Positions 21,218-59,923 are shown, numbered from the stretch's first letter. The stretch is 64,000 nucleotides of DNA from Alentia gelatinosa (GCA_950022655.1 OX465580.1:102752797-102816796); one strand, 5' to 3'. Notes: generated by a model from the letters alone, not told the origin. Program-made: numbers and translations.

Positions 21218-24010
21218 TCATCCGTATCTACTGTCCATTGTGTTCAGACCCAATGGTGCCTGTGTCTTCATTCGGTGGATCCAGTTGTATTCCACCTTCA
21301 GTCTCAGGTCTTTTGCCTTTCTGCTATCTGGGTGTTGATAGATGAAGTCTATGACTGTAAACTCCATATCTTGTGTTCCGTGATGATCTTTCCGGTTGAA
21401 GTGCTTGGGGACATCACTTATGTGGCTGTTGGTTACCACTGACCTTAGATGTTCCCTCATGCGGTTCTTCAATTTCCGTTTTGTCTGACCAACGTATTGT
21501 GCTTGGCAGGTCTTGCATGTGATACAGTATATCACATTAGAGCTGTTGCACGTTGCCGCATGTTTGGTGGTGACGGGTTTTCCAGTCGTTTTGCTGGTGA
21601 TCTTTTTGGTACTGAGGATGTTACAGTACTTACAGTTTGCCTGTTTACAAGCATTTTTGTTTTCGCCTGTCGTCCTATTTTTGCCTTTGTGGTAAGTAGT
21701 TTTGGCTCTTACCAGGTGGTCCCTTAGGTTTTTTGGTCGTCGGTACCCTTTTACCAATTTGCTTTCATAGATTGGTTTGGTCGTTTTCGACTTTCCAAGG
21801 ATCTCCCAGTTCCTTTCCACTATTTTCGGGAGGCTTTGTTCCTTGGGGTGGTATGTGGTTACCAGGAAGGTTTTCTTTCCCGGTGGTTCTTCCTCTTTGG
21901 ATTTTTGTTTGTCCTTTTCCAGGAGTGATTCTCGAGAGATGTCTTCGAGGCGCTTTTTACAGTCCTCTAGGATTTTGTTTGGGTATCCTCTATCTCTGAA
22001 CTGTTCTATCTTTTCAGCTGCGTGTTTTTCATAGTCCTCTTTGTGAGTGCATATGCGTTTCACTCGGAGTAACTGTGAATAGGGTATGCTCCTTTTCTGT
22101 GCTGGGGGGTGTGCTGAATCGTAGCGGAGGTAGGTGTTCCTATCTGTGGGTTTCACGTATAGGTCACTGTACATGGTTCCGTCGGGTCCAATCTTTATCT
22201 TGGTGTCCAGGAAGGCCACACTCTGTTTCGAGTGTTCTATTGTGAATTTTATGGTGTCATGGTAGGTGTTCAACCACTTGAACCATTTCTCGAGTTCTCC
22301 AATGCCGTGTTGCCAGACGAAAAAGATGTCGTCGATGTATCTCCACCAGACTTTTGGTCTTAGGTGGTAGGCATCCAGCATCCGTTCTTCCAGATTTTCC
22401 ATAAATAGGTTGGCATATGACGGTGCCAGTCTGGTCCCCATAGCTGTGCCGCCTATCTGTAGGAAATTGGTTCCGTTGAACTGGATGTTGTTTTTCGTGA
22501 GCACCATTTTCAGGAGTTCCGTAATGCTCTCGTTTTTTGGCATTTTGTTGCCTTTTCTCGATGTGTTTAGCTTGGTCCGTATTACCTCTATTCCCTCTTC
22601 GTTTGGGATATTGGTGTATAGGGCACTTACATCTAAGGTCCCTATTATGTCTGAATCTCCCAGGGTTCCTACTTCGTTGATCATTTGTAGGAAGTGATTT
22701 GTGTCCTTTATGTAGGACTTGACTTTGGGCACTTCTGTTTTGAGGAAACTGTCGACGAATGTCGAGATTTTCTCCGTAGGGCATCCATTTGCGGACACCA
22801 CTGGGCGACCCGGGGGTGGTAACACCCCCTTGTGGATCTTCGGTAGAAAGTATATTTGTGGCGAGCGGGGATTTTTGGTTTTTAGAGCCTTCCCCATTTT
22901 CTCTGTTATCTCTTCCCGTTCTACAAGTTTGTCTATATAGGCATCGATCTCTTCGTTGAAGACCCGAGTGAGGTCCTTGTCTAGACGTTTGTAGGTGTTT
23001 TCATCATTTAGCTGTCGATCTGCCTCAGCTATATAATCTGCAGTGTCCTGTATCACTAAACCACCTCCTTTGTCGGCTGGTTTGATGATGATTTCAGGAT
23101 CTTTCGACATGTTTTTAAGGGCACAACGTTCGTGCTTCGAAATGTTGTGATTCACTTTCGCCTTATTCAGATTTCTGCGTGAAAGGTCAATCTCATTCAC
23201 CGCTATGAAACCCTCTAGGTTACTGGAGCCCTGGGGAGCTGTCCAATTGGATTTATCACCCAGGTTTTTAACCAGAGTAGGGTCCGTAAATGGTGCCCCG
23301 GGGGGCCTCGGGAAAGTGGCGATCGGTTTGTCGCCCTCCTTCACAGGGCCCTCGGGTTTGTCAAAGAATTGGCGCAATCTAAGGTTACGGTGGAAATTGT
23401 CTAATTCTGCTTTTACATCCCCTTCTTCTATCCGTTTTGTTGTCGGACAGAAGTTGAGGCCTTTATTGAGAAGGGATAGTTCATGTTCGTTCAGTACTTT
23501 ACTTGACAGGTTGATGACAGTACCTTTAAGTTTATTTGCCGTACTAGAATGGTTACTTTCTTGAGATTTATTCTCGATGAGTGCATTGTCTGGGAGATCA
23601 GACTCGGATACCTCAGTATCCGTTGATTCTACGGAAGGACTAACACAAGGCAGGATGTAACAATCTCTTTTTTTATTCAAAGTTACTTGTGTTAAACATT
23701 CATGTTGAGATACAACTTTCGCAGGGTTTTGTGCGGACAAGTTTTTTACAACAGAGTTCGGTGCAAGTATCTGAGCTATTTCAGAGAGAGTGTTATTCAC
23801 TGGTTGGTGGCATTGGTTTTTTTGAGCTGACGCGGGTCCCTGTTTTGGCGGTTTCCTTGGCGTCGCTGAAAAAAAAAAAAAATTTTTTAAATAAAGAACC
23901 CGCCACACACCTCCACGAGGAAGAGAACGGCGACTTATTTGAAGAATTTTTTCCTCACAAATTAAATAATATTGTAATAAAACTATGTTCAGTACTGAGA
24001 ACGTAATCAT
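21218..24010 (-). CDS. Penelope-type reverse transcriptase with GIY-YIG endonuclease
   Basis: An uninterrupted frame of 930 codons. The first ~45 codons run through the terminal inverted repeat and are unlikely to be native; the true start is unclear and may need splicing or a non-ATG codon. Residues about 330-600 are the RT: LDVSALYTNIP (motif A), GGTAMGTRLAPSYANLFM (motif B) and the catalytic YIDDIF (motif C, around residue 556). A Cys-rich linker (CKQANCKYC, then CITCKTC) leads into the GIY-YIG nuclease at about 820-900 with YVGQTKRKL and a conserved MREH. In this family the nuclease nicks target DNA and the RT copies the element RNA there. All key catalytic residues visible are intact, so the protein could be active. 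Not a host gene. Confidence 0.9.
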   Translation of the reverse strand: MITFSVLNIVLLQYYLICEEKILQISRRSLPRGGVWRVLYLKNFFFFSATPRKPPKQGPASAQKNQCHQPVNNTLSEIAQILAPNSVVKNLSAQNPAKVVSQHECLTQVTLNKKRDCYILPCVSPSVESTDTEVSESDLPDNALIENKSQESNHSSTANKLKGTVINLSSKVLNEHELSLLNKGLNFCPTTKRIEEGDVKAELDNFHRNLRLRQFFDKPEGPVKEGDKPIATFPRPPGAPFTDPTLVKNLGDKSNWTAPQGSSNLEGFIAVNEIDLSRRNLNKAKVNHNISKHERCALKNMSKDPEIIIKPADKGGGLVIQDTADYIAEADRQLNDENTYKRLDKDLTRVFNEEIDAYIDKLVEREEITEKMGKALKTKNPRSPQIYFLPKIHKGVLPPPGRPVVSANGCPTEKISTFVDSFLKTEVPKVKSYIKDTNHFLQMINEVGTLGDSDIIGTLDVSALYTNIPNEEGIEVIRTKLNTSRKGNKMPKNESITELLKMVLTKNNIQFNGTNFLQIGGTAMGTRLAPSYANLFMENLEERMLDAYHLRPKVWWRYIDDIFFVWQHGIGELEKWFKWLNTYHDTIKFTIEHSKQSVAFLDTKIKIGPDGTMYSDLYVKPTDRNTYLRYDSAHPPAQKRSIPYSQLLRVKRICTHKEDYEKHAAEKIEQFRDRGYPNKILEDCKKRLEDISRESLLEKDKQKSKEEEPPGKKTFLVTTYHPKEQSLPKIVERNWEILGKSKTTKPIYESKLVKGYRRPKNLRDHLVRAKTTYHKGKNRTTGENKNACKQANCKYCNILSTKKITSKTTGKPVTTKHAATCNSSNVIYCITCKTCQAQYVGQTKRKLKNRMREHLRSVVTNSHISDVPKHFNRKDHHGTQDMEFTVIDFIYQHPDSRKAKDLRLKVEYNWIHRMKTQAPLGLNTMDSRYG
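23878..23958 (-). repeat. 81-bp inverted repeat, right arm
   Basis: Exact reverse complement of 21113-21193. It overlaps the first codons of the long Penelope reading frame, so the residues translated from it are probably not part of the real protein. A run of A just inside it (about 23870-23880) marks the junction. Confidence 0.92.
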
Positions 24011-24020
24011 CCGGATCCGA

Positions 24021-24086
24021 ACACGTGACCCTGGACGTTTACAGCGAGGTGTTTACACCGAGCTGTAAACGTCCAGGGTCACGTGT
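24021..24086. repeat. Perfect-arm hairpin beside the Penelope-like element
   Basis: Arms of 25 bp (24021-24045 and 24062-24086, beginning ACACGTGACCCTGG) are exact reverse complements. The 16-bp loop itself contains GGTGTTTACACC, a smaller inverted repeat. It begins 63 bp outside the right arm of the Penelope element. Confidence 0.85.
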
Positions 24087-24507
24087 GGGGATTATTCATA
24101 AATTATCCATTTGTATTCATTTAGAGTGCAAATAGATCTATACGTACAGGTGGATTTTGGAATTACATGTGTGGATCAACTAGAAATGACACATCAAACT
24201 TGCAAGATACTTTTAGAAACAATTACAATGCGTAGGGCCTGTTTTCTGGGGTAATTGGAAAATAATTGCATGAGCACGTAGGTACATGGCTACTCAATAT
24301 CAACATTGATTAACTGCTGTTGATATCTTCTTTAGCACTAGTTGTTACTTTAGAGGGGTACAGACCTCATACCAGTTGGCCAGCCATCAGCAACCCAAGC
24401 CCGAGGACCCGCGAGATGTAGGACGTGTACAAATATGGTATCCGGTGAGTGGATCGATGGTGTGGCCATCTCTTGGCCACTGCGAGAACTAATGTACGTA
24501 TCCCTTG

Positions 24508-24515
24508 TGACGTCA
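24508..24515 (+). promoter_or_regulatory. CRE palindrome of the taxilin promoter
   Basis: TGACGTCA, the full palindromic CREB/ATF site, ends 4 bp before the ATG at 24520. Together with CAACATGGCCGC around the ATG (close to the TISU element, one mismatch) it suggests a TATA-less promoter making a very short 5' leader. Binding is inferred. Confidence 0.55.
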
Positions 24516-24519
24516 CAAC

Positions 24520-51905
<27,386 letters not shown>

Positions 51906-53453
51906 AACTGTGTTGTATCCTCGTATATTAACCTCCTTGCCTGTCTGCAGTATCTGAAGCCCAGCATGTAAAAACATTAGCCCCTCTCTCCATTCTTAAA
52001 AACACTGTCATTTGAAAGGACAAAAAGTAGCATTTGCTGATTAGAACTACGTACTCCAGTCCCTATTTTCGTGTTCTTTACCTGCATGCGTATTTGTGTT
52101 CATGACCCTCATGTTTAAAATCTTTGTTCAAACTATAACGGAATATCTCTGAGATATAACCTTTGTACTTAGGTTCAGACCGGAATAACGCAGGGTTGTC
52201 ACACGCCCAGGAAAAATAATGGATAATTTGATTTTTACAAGTTTAGTGACTTGTTTGGGAATGGGTCAGGAAAAGTGTCTCTTGTCAAAGAAAACGAGTT
52301 TTCAGATCAATTCATGAAGAACTGGTTAACTGGAACACCTTTTGAAATATGTGCATATGTATTCCAGGTGTTTCGAATGCAACGGGTATTGATGTCATCC
52401 AGTATCATTATTTTTAACATAGAAGTTGCCAAAAAAGGTTTTTTGTATGGCGTTTCGGAAGTCATAAAATAAATGGATGGAAAGTACGACTATGTGGTCG
52501 TTTAAAAATTTATCTGGGGATTTTTATATCTCGAGGTTGTGACAACCCTGTAATGGTACAAAGTAATCTCAAAACTGAATACCACCTACAGACCAGTTGA
52601 ATTTGGGTGTCAGAAAATTGATTTACCCTTTTTAAATGGTTCAATTCTTGTTGAATTTTTGTGTCTCACTTTGCATAATCTCAAAGAAATTTGGTTCTGA
52701 AGTCTGGGAACTCCGGAACCGGTTATATTAGCAAGTCAGAATCCGTTGGTAACTAATGATTTATGAAAAGTCATCATATCCTTAACGATTGACTTGGAAT
52801 AAAATATCTGATGATTTATTACTAAACAGAACCAATAAGTAATGCTCTCTTTATTGTTTTTCCCAATTAAGTTTTTTTGTGTGTGTGGCATGCGCTTTGT
52901 ATTTAGAGTAATACTTGTTTGCCTTGGAGTTTATATTTGGGTGACCACAAATACAACTTACCTACGTTTCTGTGGCATTCTCTATATACCAGCATTCATT
53001 TTTCTTGACGCTCACATTTTGGTTCTGTACTGGGATAATGCCGTTCAAGGTACTTAATCAGTGAAGTGTGAGAACAATGTACCATCAACCGGGAAAATAC
53101 CGTCCACTTACCGATTATCTTAATCTCATCCTTCTAGGTAAATGTTTTAAAGCAAACCTGTTTTTTTGTATGCAGAGCATCTATCCATTTCAATGTGAGA
53201 AAACGAGAAACGCAAGCTGTTAAAAGGTTTCTTGCTGTAGACAAAAGGTTGTTCCCATTCTTCTTTAATACGTAGCTCTTTAAACACTGCTATCACAGAT
53301 ATGAGCATGATGCAGGGTTGTGCACAGTAAAAGTATGACTGTTATTACTGGACAGCATGTTATTATTCAATGATCCTGAACGAGTTCGCAACGCTGAATG
53401 TGCTACAAATCATTTGTTTGTGCTGGGATCTATTGGTCTTTCATCAGAATAAA
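51906..53453 (+). other. Probable taxilin 3' UTR
   Basis: No further coding exon is needed. Candidate poly(A) signals are AATAAA at 52468-52473, 52798-52803 and 53448-53453. Which is used cannot be told from sequence. Confidence 0.5.
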
Positions 53454-54815
53454 GATCCAAAATAAGTTATTTAAAAATGTGTTATCCTGATATTTAACAT
53501 ATAGGGCGAGCATCTATAGGTTAGTCAGCTATGAGTTCCCAGAACAATACCTTTTCTTTACTAGAAGGGAGCATTCATTATTTATGACGGGGGGGAGGGG
53601 GGTCTATGACTAGTATCTCCACGGGAGGACTTAATTTATATTTTATTCCATGGAGAGGGAAGCTCATAACAGTATCGGTCTCCCTAGGGCAAGGCAAACA
53701 GTTTTCATAGATGTAGAGGGCAGGTTTAGTGACCAATTTAGTTTGCCTCTTTTGCTTAGATATATATGTTGCCAGTGGAGCTTAGATGATAACCCTAATA
53801 GAGGAGAATCCATGGCAGCAGCACTTTGGATCACACTCTTTACATAATTTCACTTGTATATTAGGTGTGGACTCCGCTGTCGTGGGTAGCTTTCTTGTGG
53901 ACTTGGTTAGAGAAGCTAGCCAAATAGATAATCCCTGTGTTATCTGTGCCCTGTGACCTTCAGATAGAGCCAGATACCTTTCGTGGCTGTGACCCCAGTT
54001 CTCTGTGTGTTATACACCAAGAGTCTTAAACACAAACATTGAAGACAGAAGGGTACTGGAATGGGGTAGCATCCTGGGTTAGCTTGGCATGTATCCAATA
54101 CCTTCACCATTCTATAGACCCTCCAGAGGTTACTAAACTCCCTAATATCGCCCCATGTAAGTACAGGAGCCGCTCCCGACTGGCTGGCTGCACCTCGGCC
54201 CCTGTCATCCGATGAACAAAGATTTTCTGATTTATAACAGGAGAACCCGAAAATAATTTGAAATGTATATGTAGAAATAACTGAAATTTCCATTTCTGGC
54301 ATTGGATTTCCAATTTGAAGATTTAGAAATCCGTAAGACTGCAATAAATGCAGGTTATGGGTCAAGGGTCTATCACCATACAACAACGGCAACCAGTGAA
54401 CATCGGATCCTGTAAACAGACTGAATTATGGGATTCCCAAATAGGATATATTTGGAGGTGGGGAGCTAATATTTTTCAGTAATTTGACAAGTTAGGGGGG
54501 GGGCGACACTTTTTTTACCGTTTCTTGTTGAAAAGTGCCTCCCAGTCATAAATGATTTATGCTTGAGTCTTGGAATTCCCTACAAATGACTTTCTGAGTA
54601 CTCCTGTAAGGTGTTTTTTTTTGGGGGGTGGGGCCTTATTTTGTTATAATGATTGCTGCTTACCATACCATACAAGGGTCAGCTACCACAGGCATAGACA
54701 CTTTTTTACATCGCAAGGGTCATTCTTGAGATGAGTGTAAATCTGAGGAGAAAAAGAAGGGGCGAGGGGTAGGGGTCAAAGGGAGCACCTGAAAGACGAT
54801 GGATGATATTTGCAT
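53454..54815. other. Intergenic, repeat remnants
   Basis: GGGAGCATTCATTATTTATG with a G-rich run at 53567-53602 and a related CATAAATGATTTATG segment at 54548 mark remnants of the same repeat family as at 36255-36466. A 150-codon minus-strand open frame at 53940-54392 has no recognisable similarity and probably is not a gene. Confidence 0.4.
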
Positions 54816-54818
54816 AAT

Positions 54819-55525
54819 GCTTTTTTTTTTTTTTTTTTGACAACTTTCTTTATTTGATCTTTTGATAATACATTTCTGCAATAGTTCATCCATGTGATAT
54901 AAAGAGGGTACGCTGTTCAGCGAGTGTTTCGCTGGTTTCCATCAGCTCCCTATAACCGTTTGAGTATCATATCATAGCAGTATATAAGATAACAGAATCG
55001 GTGTAGACAGTGCAATCGTACAAGAGTATACATTTCCCATAGTCTCATAGTCATAAACAAGTGTTTTTTGGTCTTTTTTGTTTTGTTTTGTTGCTTTTTT
55101 TTTATGATGTTAGCTAGCATTGTATGTAAAACAGGGTTTAAGGAATGTTTGGTACAGATCCATCATTACTTTTTTTGTCAGTTTCTTAAATTCTTTAAGT
55201 GAGGGGGTGAAGCGCACTACTGCAGGTAGGTTATTCCAGGTTATAGCTGTCTGATATTCCACCCCTTTTTTGTACATTTCTAATTTTGGTCTATTGGTTT
55301 TTAGTATTCTGGCTTGATTTTGTCTAGTTCTGGTTGGTCTCACATCAACTTTCTCGTCAATTAGGGATCTTCGATATGCACAATTCAAAAGATGAGCATG
55401 TCTCCTTTTATCAAGAGAGGGCATGTTAGCAATATTGTGAACATTTTCTACATGCGCCCGCTTATCCAAACCAAACGCCATTCTCAGGCATTTATTTTGT
55501 ATAACCTGCTGGCCATGTTAGCTCT
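54819..55525 (-). mobile_element. LINE 3' end with poly(A) tail
   Basis: A run of 18 T at 54821-54838 is the poly(A) tail on the minus strand. Upstream of it are 3' UTR and the C-terminal ORF2 fragment. The element is 5'-truncated near 55525. Confidence 0.75.
55110..55481 (-). pseudogene. LINE ORF2 C-terminal fragment
   Basis: 123 codons in frame, preceded in the same frame by a QNKCLRMAFG-like motif that follows the RT domain in many non-LTR elements. It contains the YQTAITWNNLP block near the C-terminus, equivalent to CAQFWNRLP of the copy at 31460, but the two belong to different subfamilies. No RT catalytic region remains. Confidence 0.7.
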
Positions 55526-55634
55526 CAGCTGAGTCCAGAAATTCAATTAGAATAGATTAAAATGCTGGAGCTGCCAGTGGCTTCGCCCCATGGTCCACCA
55601 CCCGAGGCACTGTCTCCGAAACCCGTGTTTTTTT

Positions 55635-55644
55635 TATATATAAA
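55635..55644 (+). promoter_or_regulatory. TATA-like sequence before a possible first exon
   Basis: TATATATAAA lies 134 bp before an ATG at 55778. Composition here is AT-rich, so chance occurrence is quite possible. Confidence 0.25.
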
Positions 55645-55777
55645 TTCCCAGTCCCGTGCTCGTCTTCGTCACTTGTGTTTTACCGTTGCCCCCTGATTCA
55701 TAACACCGAGAAATTGGTTTGTTAACTGTTCAACAGGTTATCGCTGTGGTTTGCCAGTTCTACGCATTCCATCCAGC

Positions 55778-55796
55778 ATGGACAGTATCATGGACG
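55778..55796 (+). CDS. Possible first coding exon of an unknown gene (weak)
   Basis: ATG (CAGCATGG) opens MDSIMD plus one base before a good donor GACG|GTAAGC. A TATA-like sequence is at 55635. No in-phase downstream exon is found in the window; the AG at 59898-59899 would lead to an early stop. If real, most of the gene lies beyond the window or in unrecognised exons. Confidence 0.2.
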
Positions 55797-56054
55797 GTAA
55801 GCCACCTGTGGCGCTGAACCAAACCGGCCCCTTCCTTCTCTCACCCCACCTACCAAACCGGCCCCTCGGCAGGTTTCGCGCTCGCTCACACAGACACTAG
55901 GAATCTAAGACCATAAACTTTGAATGATATTAAGATTACATTAATACGACGTGACAATAACACCTCTATGGCAAGCCGATGCTACATTGAAAGTCAGTTT
56001 CCTGTCAGTTTTGAACCGTGTAACTCTGGTCGAAAAAAAAAAAAATTATCAACA

Positions 56055-56387
56055 GTACAGATACCCACAACATTAACATGGTTTCGATCTGAGTAACTGT
56101 ATTCTCGCGTAGTCGCTCGGAGTATTGCGTAGTGTCAACTACAAGGAGAATACGGCCACTCATATCGAAATCATAGTAATTTTGTATCTATTACTCACTT
56201 TAATTTTGACAAATTATCAAAACAAAATCTTGTAAATGATTAGAAATTCGATGTAAGCACCGTACATTGTGAGGAAAAAAATCGTATTGAGTAGATTCCG
56301 GCTTTCAATAATCCACTCAGTAGCAATCTTTAGACTCCTTCTAGGCTTAGTATGGAGTTATGTATTAGGTGGGTAATAGAATTTAAA
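56055..56387 (+). mobile_element. Non-autonomous element, TTATTACCCACC family, copy 3
   Basis: Left part ACATTAACATGGTTTCGATC with its reverse complement ATATCGAAATCATAGTAAT at about 56164; right end TTAGGTGGGTAATAG. It is the copy with the clearest full layout: palindromic left half, AT-rich middle, CTCAGTAGC...GGAGT right end. Confidence 0.75.
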
Positions 56388-57061
56388 ACATATTAACCAG
56401 AGCACTGGGATCTACATGAAACACACGTTAGTTTGAGTCCATAATATCAATATCGTTTTTGTGGCTGCAAATCAGATGAATAGGCCGGTGGCCTTGAAAA
56501 CATTAGATAGATAAATTGAATGCGACTCACTTAGACAATGCACTAAACATATTACTTGAAAAGGTTTTTTTTTCAATCAATGGATAATTATGCGGGATGT
56601 CAGTAGTATGATTTCCTCAGATGGCTTGATGGACAATTTTATTTTGATTATTTTTGCCTGTTTTGGCGGATTACCCCTTGCATAATACCATGGTATGATA
56701 TGTTAGGAGTGACTGGGGCGATCATAGATATTAAATCCGTTTCAAATCTTGCATTTAAATATAATGATAGTGTTTATCAACGCCTGCTACCCATGCCAGG
56801 GCCCATCCAGGGTTCGCTGCATGTGTGAAAGGTCTGAAAACGGGAGGCCAGTTTGGCGACAGGGGAGGTGATCGGTGTGAGCAAAGGGGACGCTTTTTTG
56901 TCTAATCCACATACCCTGACAGTAAATTTGGCCCCATCTGGTGGCTAAAGGTGTGAATTGCTACAACATAAGGTGTTGCCACCTAGCAGCCATATATGTC
57001 AGAATAAAACCACTCATTCATACTCTGGCCACCAAAGCACACTGACATTATATAGCTACGA

Positions 57062-59533
57062 GAAGGAAAATTTGAAGTAGTCCGTCATGAACTCTATGTG
57101 ATGAAAAAAGTAGAAGAGACTCTTGGGAGTATATCAAGTGGAAGTGTGTTCTCCAAGCTGGATGCTAATTCCGGCTTCCACCAAGTGTTACTGACTGATG
57201 AAAGTGCGAAGCTTACAACGTTCATAACACCTTTTGGTAGATATATGTTCAGGCAGCTACCCTACGGAATCTCATCTGCACCTGAGCACTTCCAAAAGCG
57301 AATGGACAAAGAACTGACAGGCCTACAAGGAGTGTTGTGTCACATGGATGATATCCTCGTGAATGGCAAAGACAAACAAGAGCACTATGAACGTCTAACT
57401 AAAGTACTGAACCGCCTGCAAGACAGCAGGATCACTTTAAACAAGGACAAGTGTGTCTTCGCCTCAAACAAACTTCACTACCTTGGTCAGGTGACAGATG
57501 CAGATGGCATCAAGAAAGACCCAGCAAAGGTCAAAGCGATCATTGACATGCCTGAGCCCAAAGACGTCCCAGATGTCAGACAATTCCTTGGCATGGTCAA
57601 TCAGCAAATGAAGTTCCTAGAGAATCTTGCAGAAGTAACAGAACCTATCAGAGATATCCTTGAAAAGGATTCCTAATGGACTTGAGATCTACCACAAAAA
57701 GCAGCATTCAACAAACTGAAGCAAATGCTGGCTTCCGACAAAGCCCTTCCTTTATACGACCCACAAAAAGAGACAATCATATCTGCAGATGCAAGTAGTT
57801 ATGGTGTAGGGGCCGTGATCAGACAACGCCAGAAAGATGGGAATCTCAAGGCAGTTGCTTATGCCAGTATATCAATGACAAAGACGGCGGACAGATATGC
57901 TCAAATCCAGAAAGAAGCATTGCTGACCACATGGGCCTGTGAACACTGGAGCGATCTCCTTATTGACATGAAGTTTCATGTGGAAACAGACTATAAGCCA
58001 TTAGCGCCACTATTCTCAACCAAATTGATCGACGAACTACCAATCAGGATCCAACGCTTCAGACTCAGACTGATGAGATTTGACTTCACAATCAGTCATG
58101 TACCTGGAAAACTCCTAACCACAACAGATGCTCTCTCACGGGCACCACATGAAGAGTTAAGAAGCAATCAGCAAGCAGTGGATCTTCAACATGAAGTTGA
58201 GGCATATGTGAATGCTGTCATGGTATGCCTTCCAGCATCAGATAAACATCTAGATGAGACAAGCCAAGCACTTAAAGAGGATGAGACACTGAGTGTTGTC
58301 ATACACCATGTAGAACATGGATGGCCAGAAGCTAGACATGACATATCTGGTCCACTTGTGAAATACTGGACTGAAAGAGGGAACCTCTCTCTATATGAAG
58401 GGTTACTACTACGTGGTAGACAACTCATTGTGCCAGCTAGCCTGAGAGTTGATGTCTTATGAAAACTGCATAATGGTCACCAAGGACTAACCAAGACTAG
58501 AGCCAATGTCAGCTCCTCAGTATGATGGCCTGGAATAACCAAAGATGTTGAGAAGACAGTGAAAAATTGGGTCACTTGTGAGAACCATAGGAGAGAACAG
58601 GTCAAACCTATGAAAGGAACAGAATTCCCTGAACATCCTCGGTCAAGAGTGGCAGCCAATTTTTTCTATCATAAAGGGCTGACACACCTACTTCTCGTTG
58701 ACTATTACTCAAGAGACATTGAGGTGTGTCAAGTGACTAAAAATGTTGATTTGACCATCGACAAAATGTTCTACCATCAAGGCATTCCTGATATAATGTT
58801 TAGTAATGGACTACAGTTCGCATCAGCAGAGTTCAAAAGCTTCGAAGATCACAACAAATTTGAACACCTTCCATCATCTCCAAGATATCCCCAGTCAAAT
58901 GGTGAGGTAGAGAGAACTATTCAAACCATGAAGGCAATCTTGAACAAGACAGATGATGAATACCTTGGCCTTCTCTCATACAGGAATACACCACTGCAAA
59001 ATGGATTTTCGCCAGCCCAGCTCAACATCGGGCGTAAGTTGAAAACTAGAAAACTGAGACCCTGCACACCTGACGCCAATCTTGTCAGGAGGAGAGAGAG
59101 AGACTATAGGAAACAAATGTGTATCAACTATGATCGTCATCACAGAGCCACTGAAGCCAATGAATTATCGCATGGAGACATAGCATGGCTTCCAGACCTG
59201 AAAGTGGAAGGAAGGGTTGTTGGCAAAGCACAAAGCCCTAGGTCATATATCATATCAACACCAAATGGACTAGTGAGTCGGAATCGACGGATGACCAGAA
59301 ACCTAGGCCCTGGTCCCAATTTACCACCAGTTCACCAGAGTGATCCAGCCACAACTACAACAGTGGTTACACCAACCATTACTGGTTCACAACCTGTGGA
59401 GATCACTGATGCCCATCCAGTGGTCACTCCACCAACTCCTGATCGAGGTGCCACGCCTAGCATACCTGATCCGGAACCGAGAAGATCTAAGCAACAGAGA
59501 TCTGCTCCTAAAAGACTGATAGAAGAATACTAA
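57062..59533 (+). pseudogene. Gypsy pol: RT, RNase H, integrase (in-frame stops)
   Basis: All three coding blocks are in one frame, interrupted at 57674 (TAA), 57683 (TGA), 58460 (TGA) and 58523 (TGA). RT block (57098-57673): SKLDANSGFHQV (motif A) and HMDDILV (motif C; the residue before DD is Met where Val, Ile or Leu is commoner). RNase H (57725-58459): SADASSYGVGAV, and a C-terminal HVPGKLLTTTDALSR motif. Integrase (58463-59533): N-terminal HNGHQGL zinc-binding part with a lost second Cys, core LLVDYYS, SNGLQF where an Asp is expected before NG (catalytic Asp lost), and NGEVERTIQ with the catalytic Glu. The C-terminal tail is Pro/Thr-rich. Both the stops and the lost catalytic residue show it is inactive. 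Confidence 0.88.
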
Positions 59534-59535
59534 TT
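57062..59535 (+). mobile_element. Truncated Ty3/gypsy retrotransposon (pol only)
   Basis: RT, RNase H and integrase follow each other in a single frame broken by four stop codons. gag, protease and the N-terminal RT are missing, and no LTR is recognised on either side. The 5' edge lies in the RT fingers just before about 57098. A dead copy. Confidence 0.85.
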
Positions 59536-59923
59536 ACTCTTCTCTTTCAGATTACTTATTATATTACTTTATAAGTTAGAAAGCACTTAAAGTTACCAAA
59601 GAACATTTGATCATATTATTTCATATTCAAAGAACTTTTTCCTCCCTCTGTGCGATTGCGATAGTCGATGTTCTTTTTCACTCCCTCCGTAGTGCGGCGG
59701 GGTTTCGGCTATTCTTTTTGTCTCCCCCCCCGGAGACCAGCGGAAAGTGCAGTATTTCCTATGACAAAATTATTATTTGTGAAATATATAATGTTTATTA
59801 TTTACTATATATTTTTTAAATTTTGCCTATTTCAATGTAAAAAAACGACAATTTAGCGACAGTAACTCATACCTTTTTGGGTTATTTTTTTAATTGCAGA
59901 CATCTTCGTGATAACGATTATAA
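59534..59923. other. Spacer between gypsy relic and Crypton relic
   Basis: AT-rich with a short C run (59725-59734). No coding exon or LTR was identified. A polypyrimidine-AG at 59887-59899 resembles a splice acceptor, but the frame downstream closes quickly. Confidence 0.4.

Larger units (their letters stand above)
21113..23958 (-). mobile_element. Penelope-like retroelement
   Basis: A minus-strand element bounded by perfect 81-bp inverted repeats (21113-21193 and 23878-23958). Between them is one long open frame for a reverse transcriptase with a C-terminal GIY-YIG endonuclease, the signature of EN-containing Penelope-like elements. Inverted terminal arrangements are known for this class. 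The intact frame suggests a fairly young copy. Target-site duplications were not identified. Confidence 0.85.

Noticed and set aside
22257..22784. 175-codon minus-strand open frame inside the Penelope-like element
   Set aside because: Out-of-frame shadow of the RT domain; the correct frame carries YIDDIF and the other RT motifs.
53940..54392. 150-codon minus-strand open frame
   Set aside because: No recognisable domain, no splice signals, and it lies among repeat remnants. The length is compatible with chance.
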